DNA of 64,000 bases from an uncultured Acetatifactor sp. (GTDB lineage: Bacteria; Bacillota; Clostridia; Lachnospirales; Lachnospiraceae): NCBI GenBank assembly GCA_949840935.1, contig CATKXX010000011.1:1-64000 (forward strand), written 5' to 3'. Below the pieces are notes generated by a model, which saw only the letters and a program-made list of their open reading frames with translations, was not told the DNA's origin and did not search any database. Position numbers and translations under genes: made by a program. The stretch's first letter is position 1. Every line of letters starts with the position of its first letter. This document shows positions 23,013 through 31,189 of this stretch, one piece after another.

Positions 23013-24207
23013 GAGAGAGCTGGAATTATATTTTCATATCCCTTTTTGCATCAGGAAGTGCCTGTACTGTGATTTCCTGTCCGCCCCTGCGGACAGGAGG
23101 ACGAAAGAGCGGTACATGGAGGCGTTGCTGCGGGAGACAAGAGGGAGGGCGGGAGACTACCGGGACTATCGTGTAGTCTCTGTTTTTATTGGTGGAGGGA
23201 CGCCCTCCACGGTATCCCCGGAGCAGATCGCAGGGCTTCTTAAGACGGTGAGGGAGGGCTTCGGGCTGGCGGAGGACGCGGAGATCACCATAGAAGTAAA
23301 CCCGGGTACTGTGGACGAGAATCGGCTGCGCCTTTACCGCCGGGCGGGGATCAACCGTCTCAGCATCGGACTGCAGTCTGCGGAGGACAGGGAGCTGGAG
23401 GCGCTGGGAAGGATCCATACTTACGGGCAGTTTTTGGAAACTTATCATATGGCCAGGGAGTGCGGCTTTTCCAATATCAATGTGGATCTGATGAGCGCGC
23501 TCCCGGGGCAGACGCTGTCCGGCTGGATGGGGACGCTGGGAAGGGTGCTGGCCCTGGAGCCGGCGCCGGAGCATATTTCCGCATACAGTCTGATTTTGGA
23601 GGAGGGGACGCCCCTTTATGAGATGGCGGAGAGGGGGGAATTGCAGCTCCCCGACGAGGAATGCGACAGGCTGATGTATGAGAAGACGGAGGAGCTGCTT
23701 CGGAGTGCGGGCTATCACCGCTACGAAATCTCGAATTACGCCAGGCCCGGGTATGAATGCCGCCATAACTGCGGCTACTGGCGCCGGCGGGAGTACCTGG
23801 GGCTGGGGATTGGCGCGGCCTCTCTGATCGGGGACTGCCGGTTCCGGAACGGGGATTCCCTGACGGCTTACCTGGAGGATCCCTTGGGAAGCAGGGAGGA
23901 GGTACAGGAGCTGACTTTGCAGGAACGGATGGAGGAGTTTATGTTCCTGGGGCTACGGCTGACGGAAGGAGTGTCCCCGGCGGAATTCCGGGAGGCCTTT
24001 GGGAAAGATATGGAGGAGGCATACGGGACTGTGATAGAAAGGAATCTGCGGGAGGGGCTGCTGGAGTACCGGGAGGAGGAATATCCTGACAGGATGTTCG
24101 CCCGCCATGGCGGCGAAAGGAGTGAAAGGACGGGCGGGAGACGTCTTGCACTCACGAAAAAGGGAATCGATGTGAGCAACAGGGTCATGGCACAGTTCCT
24201 TCTGTGA
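23002..24207 (+). CDS. hemW: HemW-type radical SAM protein (heme chaperone)
   Basis: A 401-residue radical SAM protein. [10 protein letters not shown] gives the iron-sulfur ligands Cys16, Cys20 and Cys23, followed by FIGGGTPS and the [10 protein letters not shown] segment of the family. HemW proteins resemble oxygen-independent coproporphyrinogen oxidase but act as heme-binding chaperones; the lack of other heme genes nearby favours hemW over hemN. The start overlaps the last 11 bases of lepA in another frame, so translation is probably coupled. The lepA-hemW order is common in Firmicutes. Confidence 0.93.
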   Translation: MTNKRELELYFHIPFCIRKCLYCDFLSAPADRRTKERYMEALLRETRGRAGDYRDYRVVSVFIGGGTPSTVSPEQIAGLLKTVREGFGLAEDAEITIEVNPGTVDENRLRLYRRAGINRLSIGLQSAEDRELEALGRIHTYGQFLETYHMARECGFSNINVDLMSALPGQTLSGWMGTLGRVLALEPAPEHISAYSLILEEGTPLYEMAERGELQLPDEECDRLMYEKTEELLRSAGYHRYEISNYARPGYECRHNCGYWRRREYLGLGIGAASLIGDCRFRNGDSLTAYLEDPLGSREEVQELTLQERMEEFMFLGLRLTEGVSPAEFREAFGKDMEEAYGTVIERNLREGLLEYREEEYPDRMFARHGGERSERTGGRRLALTKKGIDVSNRVMAQFLL

Positions 24208-24319
24208 CAGGCTTCCGGTCTTCGGGGATGCCTGAAAAGTTACATATCTCTTATGGTCAGGCACTATGGACGAAACCGCCTCATAAACTATTGTTAAGAG
24301 AGATCCACGGAGGCTGTGT

Positions 24320-24955
24320 TTGAAAACGTTTCAAAGACCGTTGACCTCAGAGGAAGAAGCCGAGTATATCCGGCTGCTGCGGGAAGGGGAAGGGGAAGAA
24401 TCCCGCAGGGCTAAGGAAATTCTGATAGAGCGAAATTTACGTCTGGTCGCACATATTGCAAAAAAGTACCAGAATGCCAACGAGGACATGGAGGATCTGA
24501 TCTCCATCGGCTGCATCGGCCTGATCAAGGCGGTGGATACCTTTGACGCCGGAAAGGGGCGTCTTGCCACATACGCCTGCCGGTGCATCGACAACGAACT
24601 GCTCATGCTTCTCCGGGGAAAAAAGAAGATATCCAGAGAGGTGTCGCTGTTTGAGTCCATCGGGCAGGACAAAGAAGGGAACGAGATCCATCTGGTAGAT
24701 GTCATAGAGCAGCAGCAGCCGGATATTGTGGACAGGATGGAAACGGTCAGCAATATCAGAAGGCTGCTGAGACTGATTGACGAGTGCCTCACGGAGCGGG
24801 AGCGGGAAATCCTGATCCTCCGTTACGGCCTTGGAGGGATGCCGGAAGCCACCCAGAGCGAGATAGGGGCAAGGCTTGGGATATCGCGGAGTTATGTGTC
24901 AAGGATCGAGAAGAAGGCGCTGGGGAAGTTAAGGGAGAGGTTCGAGCAGGGGTAA
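24320..24955 (+). CDS. sigK: Sporulation sigma factor sigma-K (uninterrupted)
   Basis: A 211-residue sigma-70 family factor for late mother-cell transcription. Region 2 reads DLISIGCIGLIKAVDTFD with the RLATYACRCIDNELLM helix, and region 4 ends in a helix-turn-helix ISRSYVSRIEKKAL. The start is a TTG at 24320 with GGAGG (24309-24313) 6 bases upstream. The gene is whole: there is no skin-type prophage insertion. The short N-terminus leaves only a brief pro-sequence for cleavage. It follows hemW by about 110 bases, a gap that contains a TGCCTGA/TCAGGCA inverted repeat (about 24229-24265). Confidence 0.92.
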   Translation: MKTFQRPLTSEEEAEYIRLLREGEGEESRRAKEILIERNLRLVAHIAKKYQNANEDMEDLISIGCIGLIKAVDTFDAGKGRLATYACRCIDNELLMLLRGKKKISREVSLFESIGQDKEGNEIHLVDVIEQQQPDIVDRMETVSNIRRLLRLIDECLTEREREILILRYGLGGMPEATQSEIGARLGISRSYVSRIEKKALGKLRERFEQG

Positions 24956-24986
24956 GCCTGTGAGGAAAGATAAGGAATGTTTTAAG

Positions 24987-25036
24987 ATGAGACAGAGTCG
25001 GTCCGGCCGGGAGAGGTCGAAATGATTCTGTCTTAT
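24987..25036 (+). terminator. Inverted repeat after sigK, possible terminator
   Basis: ATGAGACAGAGTC (24987-24999) and GATTCTGTCTTAT (25024-25036) pair over 13 bases with G-U pairs. The loop contains CCGGCCGG. Only a weak T-rich tail follows. It marks the border between GC-rich sigK and the AT-rich island. Confidence 0.5.
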
Positions 25037-25208
25037 TATGTCTGGCGGGCTGTATGAGAAAGACGGAAGAAAAACGAAAGAATGGGTACAGGGCAAGGAT
25101 TTTATCAAAAAGAGCGATGTCTAAAATAACGTTGGACTGCTTACTTAAACCTTCTAAGATTTGTGAGGTTTTGGGAAAATGATTCCGGTGAATAATCATA
25201 GATGGATA
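25037..25208. other. Gap at the left edge of the AT-rich island
   Basis: Composition shifts from GC-rich to AT-rich over this stretch. No gene, RNA or clear repeat was recognised. Confidence 0.4.
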
Positions 25209-25237
25209 TTGTTACGGTGAGCATTTAATGATATAAT
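25209..25237 (+). promoter_or_regulatory. Sigma-A promoter of the AT-rich two-gene cassette
   Basis: TTGTTA (25209-25214), 17 bases, TATAAT (25232-25237). The transcript would start near 25244, leaving a leader of about 270 bases before the first gene, in which I see no known riboswitch. Confidence 0.65.
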
Positions 25238-25516
25238 AAAATTGCGTTTTGCTGTGGTAAGAGTTTCTGTAGAAAACCAGTCCCTCATTGTTCCCAGAAC
25301 GATTTAAAAGAGGGATAAGTTGTCTGGAAAGTCTTGGCTTTAAGTAAAATTAGAAAAGCATTTCTTAAAATTTTTTGTCGGAATTATTTTGGCTGATTAT
25401 ATCAATATGGGAGTTTTTAGAAATGTAGAAGGCATTATAATTGGACAAAAGATGTGGAATGAGGATTTGGGCATATGATAAGTCATTTAAATTATGAATA
25501 TGTAGGAGAATAGATT

Positions 25517-26695
25517 ATGGGGGAAGACAGTAAGATTGAAAAACAAGGGCTGCTATCTACTGAACAAACTTCACATTTTTCTGTTGCCTTAAAAAAAGTA
25601 TTTTTACTCCAAAGTAGCAGAGGATACTGGGGGCGAGGTAAAATTGGGAATAAGGTTACATATACTTCGCAGGGAATTCAGTTAATGCAGGCACTAGGTG
25701 TTAATCATAATAATAAAAACTTTAAAAAGGCTATACGATGGTTAGAAGATAATATTGGTAAAGTAGAATCCCATTGGTCTACCCGTGTGGAAATTGGATT
25801 AAAACTTGGAGATTTTAATAGATTAGCTACTGATGACGATATTGATCATTTTTTAGATGATTTGGAATATGATTTAAACCATCCTCAAGAGGAAGCGAGA
25901 CTAGATCTTTTTTGGGATGTAATCCCAACATTGATTGCATTTCATCCATATGAGAAGGATTATGAGGATAAAAAAGGAAAGGCAGTACCACATAAAAAAT
26001 TAATACAAGAAATTATTGATATAAGTGAGGATTTTGGAGATACTATTACAGTTCAATTTCAGGCTAATCATACAGGGCTTGTTGCATTATATCTGGCAAC
26101 TATTATTGACAAGAATTGGGAACCGGAATTTCAAAAGAAACTGTATGAATATAGATGTAAAATGGTAAAATGGCTTCTTGCAAATAGAGAGGAAAATGCA
26201 AGCAGTATTTCGTGGCAGAGGGGGAAGGGCATTACTTCATACGTTTTAATAGATTTAATTGGTTGTGGATTAGAAAAGGAGAAAATAAAGAAATATATTC
26301 CGAAGATAATCCGATTCATTGTACCCGATGCGAGAGGCAATGTTAAAAGAGATAAAACAACAACTTATGATACAAAATTGCATGCAGAACCACTATATGT
26401 TTCTATGTTGGTTCTACGTGCTATGACGGAGGTTATAAAAATGGAAGGAACGGATAAAATTAGCGATATACGGAATAGGGTTTCTGATTATTCTTGGCTT
26501 GAGGCTAGGGTTGCAAAATTTGCAAGAACATTTTATTATAATAAAAAGAAAATTCCGATAATAATTTGCAGCCTCTTATGTATATTCGGTGGAATTTCAT
26601 ATATATTTAATATGGAATTTCTGGCAAGTTTACTGATAACGATAGGTGTATCATGCTTGTTTACATACTTATTTCAAGTTTTTGATAAAGACTGA
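25517..26695 (+). CDS. Alpha-toroid (prenyltransferase/cyclase-like) protein with C-terminal membrane anchor
   Basis: A 392-residue AT-rich gene product. The N-terminal 330 residues are helical and contain repeats reminiscent of the alpha/alpha toroid of squalene cyclases and prenyltransferases: LLQSSRGYWG (a QW-like motif) followed by YTSQGIQLMQALGV and AIRWLEDN, with a later set around SWQRGKGITSYVLIDLI. The DXDD-type catalytic motif of cyclases is not evident, so it may be a binding rather than an enzymatic domain. Two hydrophobic helices (about 346-364 and 368-386) form a C-terminal hairpin anchor. AGGAGA precedes the ATG. The next gene, 48 bases on, encodes an AsnRS-like enzyme and is probably co-transcribed. 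Fold assignment is by pattern and moderately uncertain. Confidence 0.65.
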   Translation: MGEDSKIEKQGLLSTEQTSHFSVALKKVFLLQSSRGYWGRGKIGNKVTYTSQGIQLMQALGVNHNNKNFKKAIRWLEDNIGKVESHWSTRVEIGLKLGDFNRLATDDDIDHFLDDLEYDLNHPQEEARLDLFWDVIPTLIAFHPYEKDYEDKKGKAVPHKKLIQEIIDISEDFGDTITVQFQANHTGLVALYLATIIDKNWEPEFQKKLYEYRCKMVKWLLANREENASSISWQRGKGITSYVLIDLIGCGLEKEKIKKYIPKIIRFIVPDARGNVKRDKTTTYDTKLHAEPLYVSMLVLRAMTEVIKMEGTDKISDIRNRVSDYSWLEARVAKFARTFYYNKKKIPIIICSLLCIFGGISYIFNMEFLASLLITIGVSCLFTYLFQVFDKD

Positions 26696-26743
26696 TAGGA
26701 TGGAGGAGAATCAGCATTAAAGTAGAGGAGGAGAAAGATAAAA

Positions 26744-27748
26744 GTGATTACGGATAATTGGAGGAGTAAGTATCTAAACCAAATCAGTGTGTCCGAAAGT
26801 GCAGAGTTTGCAACTCTGGTCAAGGCTCATAGTGAAGTCGCCAAAGCAACCTTTCTTTTTTTTGAGAATGAAAACATGGTGTACGTTCCGGTTCCGGGGA
26901 CTACAGGGTCATCTTCCAGTCCAATGGAGCCGGGAAGTGATTCGGCGCCTGTTGTTGTTGAAATTGGGGGGAAACGTAATCTATTAGTAGATTCGGCGCA
27001 GTTTCACTTGGAGTATGCTTGCCGCTCTTATAAAAATGGCTGTTTTTATTATGGACATTCTTATCGAGATGAAGAACCTGATGAACGGCATTTATCTCAA
27101 TTTTCTCATGCAGAAGCAGAAATTATTGGTACATTGGAAGATATAAAGTTACTGGTAGAAAGATATATTAGGAATATAACAGAGTTGATTTGGAATAGGG
27201 CGGACAATGATTTTAAAGATATTACTGGAATGAAAAACAGAGTGGAATCTTTATTAAACAGCAAAAGCGTTTTTAAAAGCATGTCGTTTAGTGAGGTGTA
27301 CAGTCTATTGGAAAGGGAAGAAGGTGCATTTATAAAGTGCGATAAGAGTGGTTATCGGCTAACAGCTAAGGGGGAAAGGAAATTATTGGAAAAAGTTGGT
27401 GAATTTGTGTGGGTAGAAAAATGGGACAAAATGGCAGTGCCATTTTATCAGGCAAATGATAAGGAAAGCAGTATTGCATATAATGCGGATTTATTATTTG
27501 GTATAGGAGAAGTAGTAGGAGCCGGACAAAGACACTTGAAAGCGAATGAGCTTGAAAGCGCAATAGATGAGCATGGACTGAAACGTGATGCTTATAAGTG
27601 GTACATCGAAATGAAAAATCAATATCCGGTGCAAACATCCGGTTTTGGAATGGGGGTAGAGAGATATTTAATGTGGTTATTGGGGCTAAAGGATATCAGG
27701 AGCGTGGAAATATTTCCAAGAGATCAGTTACAGAGAGGCGCAGTTTAA
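26744..27748 (+). CDS. Class II aminoacyl-tRNA synthetase-like (AsnRS/AspRS type) enzyme without anticodon domain
   Basis: A 334-residue protein with the class II synthetase core. Motif 2 is YRDEEPDERHL (107-117; Arg108, Glu110, Arg115) and motif 3 is GFGMGVERYLMW (300-311; Arg307), followed by a family-typical DIR...FPR end. LVDSAQFHLEYA (81-92) replaces the usual LxQSPQ segment. The OB-fold anticodon-binding domain of true AsnRS or AspRS is missing, so it is unlikely to charge tRNA normally. Relatives without this domain include AsnA-type asparagine synthetase and ligases that use aminoacyl-adenylates. The start is GTG at 26744 with an AGGAGGAG site about 10 bases upstream. It forms a cassette with the preceding toroid protein and shares its AT-rich composition, suggesting transfer. 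Confidence 0.78.
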   Translation: MITDNWRSKYLNQISVSESAEFATLVKAHSEVAKATFLFFENENMVYVPVPGTTGSSSSPMEPGSDSAPVVVEIGGKRNLLVDSAQFHLEYACRSYKNGCFYYGHSYRDEEPDERHLSQFSHAEAEIIGTLEDIKLLVERYIRNITELIWNRADNDFKDITGMKNRVESLLNSKSVFKSMSFSEVYSLLEREEGAFIKCDKSGYRLTAKGERKLLEKVGEFVWVEKWDKMAVPFYQANDKESSIAYNADLLFGIGEVVGAGQRHLKANELESAIDEHGLKRDAYKWYIEMKNQYPVQTSGFGMGVERYLMWLLGLKDIRSVEIFPRDQLQRGAV

Positions 27749-27773
27749 ACTTTTTCTGTAAACAATCCCTTAA

Positions 27774-27813
27774 AAGGCCTTCTATGATAAAATAAATTAT
27801 CATAAGGAGGCCC
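27774..27813 (+). other. Hairpin covering the ribosome site of the IS256 remnant
   Basis: TATGATAA (27783-27790) pairs with TTATCATA (27797-27804), extended by GGCC (27776-27779) with GGCC (27109-type arm at 27809-27812). The right arm includes AAGGAGG (27804-27810), so the site would be hidden in RNA. Insertion sequences often use such hairpins to stop transposase expression by read-through. Confidence 0.55.
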
Positions 27814-27818
27814 TTATT

Positions 27819-27908
27819 ATGGCAGGAGAAAAGAAACCGGTACACAGAGTACAAATGACGGAAGGGAAACGAAACCAAGTCCATGAACGCTTATATATTT
27901 GTCTTTGA
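27819..27908 (+). pseudogene. Truncated IS256-family transposase (N-terminus only)
   Basis: After AAGGAGG, the ATG at 27819 opens a 29-codon frame beginning MAGEKKPVHRVQMTEGKRN, which matches the start of IS256-family transposases. The similarity stops after about 20 residues and the frame ends at 27908; the catalytic DDE domain is absent. It is the left end of an insertion sequence whose remainder was deleted or replaced. It supports the AT-rich cassette before it being mobile in origin. Confidence 0.7.
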
Positions 27909-27966
27909 GGGGAAAGCAGTTTTGATCAAAGGGTATGAAAGGGCTGATCAAAGGAATAAAAACAAC

Positions 27967-27995
27967 TTGACAACATAATAAACCTTTGATATCAT
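27967..27995 (+). promoter_or_regulatory. Strong sigma-A promoter upstream of the HD-domain gene
   Basis: A perfect TTGACA (27967-27972), 17 bases, TATCAT (27990-27995). Predicted start is near 28002, about 400 bases before the next gene, so it either drives a long leader or a separate RNA. Confidence 0.68.
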
Positions 27996-28001
27996 TTACA
28001 T

Positions 28002-28402
28002 GTAAAGACTCTGCAGTCCTTTCTACGTATGCTATTTATATCGGGCAGCTTCTGCCGTGATTTATCCGATGGCTTGTGATGAGAGTGTGAGGAAACTGCA
28101 AAACGGTAGTTCTGTGTGAAGCTGTCAGGTCATTATGCATCATCGCGTGAAACTGCTTCGCAGTGGCAGCAGGCGGACAGCAGCCGGCATAAAACTATTG
28201 GCCTCAGAAGAATTAATTGTTACTGGCCAGGGAGTGAACGGTAACGATTAATTTGGATAACTGATTTGGAAAAAGCAGGGATTCTTGCAATATGTGGGAA
28301 AAGATGCTATACTATCCATGGTTTTAACGGTTCTGTCCAGGGGGTACATGACATAGAACAAACGAATTGCAGGCCGGATGAGTGTCCGGGCGGAGGGGTA
28401 GT
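28002..28402 (+). other. Long structured leader or candidate small RNA
   Basis: No protein is supported. A short CTGCTTCGCAG hairpin lies near 28158. A second hairpin has 13-bp arms: AATTAATTGTTAC (28211-28223) with GTAACGATTAATT (28241-28253), including one G-U pair. I could not match it to a known riboswitch. It could be part of a dispersed repeat. A TATACT-like box near 28310 might be a second promoter closer to the HD gene. Confidence 0.4.
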
Positions 28403-29503
28403 ATGCAGTTTATTGAGATGCCGGATTTAAAAGCGGGTATGCGGCTGGCCCGACCAATTTACAGCAAGCAGGGAGTTCTCCTGTATGAGAGAGATTCCCG
28501 GTTGAATGCACAGGTGATTGACAGTGTGAAGAATTTTGGGCTGTTGGGAATGTATATTCTGGATTCCTCCGAGCCTGTTCCTCCGATGAAAGAGGAGGAT
28601 TTGGAATTCGAACGGTTTCAGACCGTGACTGTCTTTTCTCTCCAGGAGGAAATAAGCCGGATTTTGCAGGCAGGGAAGCAGAGCAGGCTGCAGACCATTA
28701 TCAGCACAGTCATTAAAAAATACGGACATCTGAAGAAGAAGATTACTTTCTATCAAAACCTGCGCGGTAAGGACGATTATGTGTGCAGCCATTCCCTGAA
28801 TGTGGCCATACTCTGTGCTATGATGACGCATGTTTTGAATATGCGCGTAGAAGAACAGATTCAAACGGTGGAGGCGGCTATCCTGCATGATATCGGCAAG
28901 GAGCGCCTTCCGAAGGAAGTGTTGTTTAAGCAGGGGGCTGTGAAGGAGGATGGAGAGAGAATCCTCAGGGAGCAGCTGGCGGCGCTGGATGTGCTGGATG
29001 ACTTTGCCGAAGGGCCGGGAGTAAAGAAAATATGCAGGCAGGCGATTCGGGCCCGGAGGGATTTTGCTGCCAATGGCAGGGTGGAGGCCGGAGATAAGAT
29101 GGCTATGGGCGCTAAGGTGCTGCTCGTTGCCAATCGTTTTGACGAGGAGACTGCCATGGATCTGACAGGCAAGGTGGAGTCAGAGGTAAAGGCGTTACAG
29201 GAGTTCTATGAGTATCCCGAGCTGTATGATCCCAGGGCGGTGGATGCGCTGGTTAAATCTGTCAATATCCTTTATGCCGGCGTCTGTGTGGAGTTGAGCA
29301 ACGGTGAAAGAGCATTGGTTCTGGCGGAGAACCGGCAGGACATCTTAAGGCCCCTGGTACTTACCTTTCGGGATAATGCAATTCTGGATCTGTCGCTTCG
29401 CAGCAATGCAGGAATCAGGATCGTAGATATTACCAAGACATTGGATAACCGCCATGTGATGGATTATGATACGGCAGTGCGCATGATGTCATCCAAGAGC
29501 TGA
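28403..29503 (+). CDS. HD-domain protein, degenerate HD-GYP-like
   Basis: A 366-residue soluble protein. A DUF3391-like N-terminus (about 1-60, MPDLKAGMRLARPIY) precedes an HD domain with HSLNVAILC and the metal motif HDIGKERLP. In active HD-GYP phosphodiesterases of cyclic di-GMP an HHE and a GYP motif follow; here that stretch reads RRDFAANGRVEAGDK and lacks both, so activity on c-di-GMP is doubtful. It may act as a sensor or on another nucleotide. The start at 28403 is chosen for GGAGGGG 5-7 bases upstream. A strong hairpin follows the gene. Confidence 0.8.
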   Translation: MQFIEMPDLKAGMRLARPIYSKQGVLLYERDSRLNAQVIDSVKNFGLLGMYILDSSEPVPPMKEEDLEFERFQTVTVFSLQEEISRILQAGKQSRLQTIISTVIKKYGHLKKKITFYQNLRGKDDYVCSHSLNVAILCAMMTHVLNMRVEEQIQTVEAAILHDIGKERLPKEVLFKQGAVKEDGERILREQLAALDVLDDFAEGPGVKKICRQAIRARRDFAANGRVEAGDKMAMGAKVLLVANRFDEETAMDLTGKVESEVKALQEFYEYPELYDPRAVDALVKSVNILYAGVCVELSNGERALVLAENRQDILRPLVLTFRDNAILDLSLRSNAGIRIVDITKTLDNRHVMDYDTAVRMMSSKS

Positions 29504-29521
29504 AAATATATAACTAATCTT

Positions 29522-29557
29522 TTCCGGAGCGGGAGAGTACGTGCTCCTGCTTCGGAA
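29522..29557 (+). terminator. 14-bp hairpin after the HD gene
   Basis: TTCCGGAGCGGGAG (29522-29535) pairs with CTCCTGCTTCGGAA (29544-29557) with two G-U pairs and an 8-base loop. T-rich runs follow after about 10 bases, so termination is likely but not textbook. Confidence 0.6.
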
Positions 29558-29644
29558 TCATCTGTATTTTCACATTTTTCCCAATTTTAAATTGTTCCAT
29601 ATATTTCACAAATGAAGCGAAACAAAATAGGGGGTATATGCCTT

Positions 29645-31186
29645 ATGTACAGTACGGTTATTACAGGCGCCTTGCAGGGGGCTTCGGCATATCCGGTCTC
29701 TGTGGAAGTGGATATTTCACATGGCCTGCCCACACTGAGCTTGGTAGGGTCTTTGAGCCAGGAGGTTCGGGAAGCGAAAGAGAGGGTAGGGGCAGCGCTG
29801 CGTAATGCGGGATTTCATCTTCCGCCCAGTCGTATTACAGTGAATCTGTCGCCGGCAGACCGGAGAAAGGAGGGGACTGCCTTCGACCTGCCGATTGCGG
29901 TGGGGCTGCTGGCGGCGATGAATCTGGTTCCCGGGGAAAAGCTGACAAATACGCTCTTTCTGGGAGAATTGGGTTTGGACGGGGAAATCAGGGGTGTTTC
30001 CGGTGTGCTGCCCATTGTCAGGGAGGCGGCATTACGGGGGATACAGCAATGCATTTTACCTGCGCCGAATGCGGCGGAGGGGGCATTGATCTCCGGTATT
30101 ACAGTCAGAGGCGCTGCCAGCCTGCAGGAGCTGCTTTCCTTTCTACAGTCAGGGGAGGAGGGAGAGGGAATACTGCCTGCGACGCAGCTGGATGCGTCCA
30201 GGCTGTTTCAGGAGAAAGCGGCGGGGAGAGCGCCGGATTTCTCGGAGGTCAACGGGCAGGAAACGGCAAAAAGAGGGGCGGAGATCGCTGCTGCGGGTTT
30301 TCACAATCTGCTCATGGTAGGGCCCCCCGGCGCTGGAAAGTCCATGATAGCGAAACGCATTCCCGGTATCCTGCCGCCGTTGACTCTGGAGGAAAGCCTG
30401 GAGGTCACATCTGTATACAGTGTGGCGGGACTGCTGAAGGAGGGGGAGGCCATGGTCACAAGGCGTCCCTTTATAAGCCCGCATCATTCCATAACCCAGG
30501 CAGCCCTGGTGGGAGGGTGTGCCATACCCAGGCCGGGAATGATCTCATTGGCGCACCGGGGAGTACTGTTCCTGGATGAGCTTCCGGAGTTTCAGAGGGC
30601 AGCGCTGGACAGCCTGAGACAGCCTTTGGAGGAGCATGAGATACGCATTGCCAGAATCAGCGGTACGATCGCCTATCCAAGTGATTTTATGCTGGTCTGT
30701 GCCATGAACCCCTGTCCCTGTGGATTTTATCCCGATGCCGGCAAATGCAGCTGTACGGAGCCGCAGGTCAGACGTTATATGGGCAGAGTGTCGGGGCCGA
30801 TCCTGGACAGGATTGACCTGTGTGTGGAATTGCAGGCAGTGGATATCGCAAGCCTGAAGAACAGCGGGAGGGGCGAGGACAGTGAGACGATCAGACGGCG
30901 GGTCATTGCGGCAAGGGAAATACAGAGGGAGCGGTTCCTGGGTACCGGATACCGATTTAATGCGGATATCGAGGCGGCGGATATGGAGCGTTATTGTGCC
31001 CTGGGGAAAGCGGAGCAGGAATATGCGGAGCAGCTTTATCGCAGCCTGATGCTGAGCGCAAGGGCGTATCATCGCATTTTGAAGGTGGCGAGAACCATAG
31101 CAGATCTGGAAGGGGCGGCGCAAATAGGGGTGGAGCAGCTTCTGGAGGCTTCCTTTTATCGTCCGGCGCAGGAATATTGGAGATAG
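29645..31186 (+). CDS. comM: YifB/ComM-family Mg-chelatase-like AAA+ ATPase
   Basis: A 513-residue AAA+ protein. The N-terminal domain (about 1-170) begins MYSTVITGALQG and contains RITVNLSPAD and FDLPIAVGLL, then Walker A GPPGAGKS, Walker B VLFLDELPEF and a CPCG(F) cysteine motif characteristic of the family. ComM proteins are helicases that help branch migration during natural transformation; in Clostridia the role is less clear. The start at 29645 fits the conserved N-terminus and has a G-rich site upstream; an ATG at 29612 would add an odd tail. dprA begins 3 bases after its stop, so the two are one operon. Confidence 0.92.
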   Translation: MYSTVITGALQGASAYPVSVEVDISHGLPTLSLVGSLSQEVREAKERVGAALRNAGFHLPPSRITVNLSPADRRKEGTAFDLPIAVGLLAAMNLVPGEKLTNTLFLGELGLDGEIRGVSGVLPIVREAALRGIQQCILPAPNAAEGALISGITVRGAASLQELLSFLQSGEEGEGILPATQLDASRLFQEKAAGRAPDFSEVNGQETAKRGAEIAAAGFHNLLMVGPPGAGKSMIAKRIPGILPPLTLEESLEVTSVYSVAGLLKEGEAMVTRRPFISPHHSITQAALVGGCAIPRPGMISLAHRGVLFLDELPEFQRAALDSLRQPLEEHEIRIARISGTIAYPSDFMLVCAMNPCPCGFYPDAGKCSCTEPQVRRYMGRVSGPILDRIDLCVELQAVDIASLKNSGRGEDSETIRRRVIAAREIQRERFLGTGYRFNADIEAADMERYCALGKAEQEYAEQLYRSLMLSARAYHRILKVARTIADLEGAAQIGVEQLLEASFYRPAQEYWR

Positions 31187-31189
31187 GAT

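Noticed and set aside
24320..24955. Possible skin-type insertion in sigK
   Set aside because: The gene is continuous from region 2 to region 4, so no recombination is needed.
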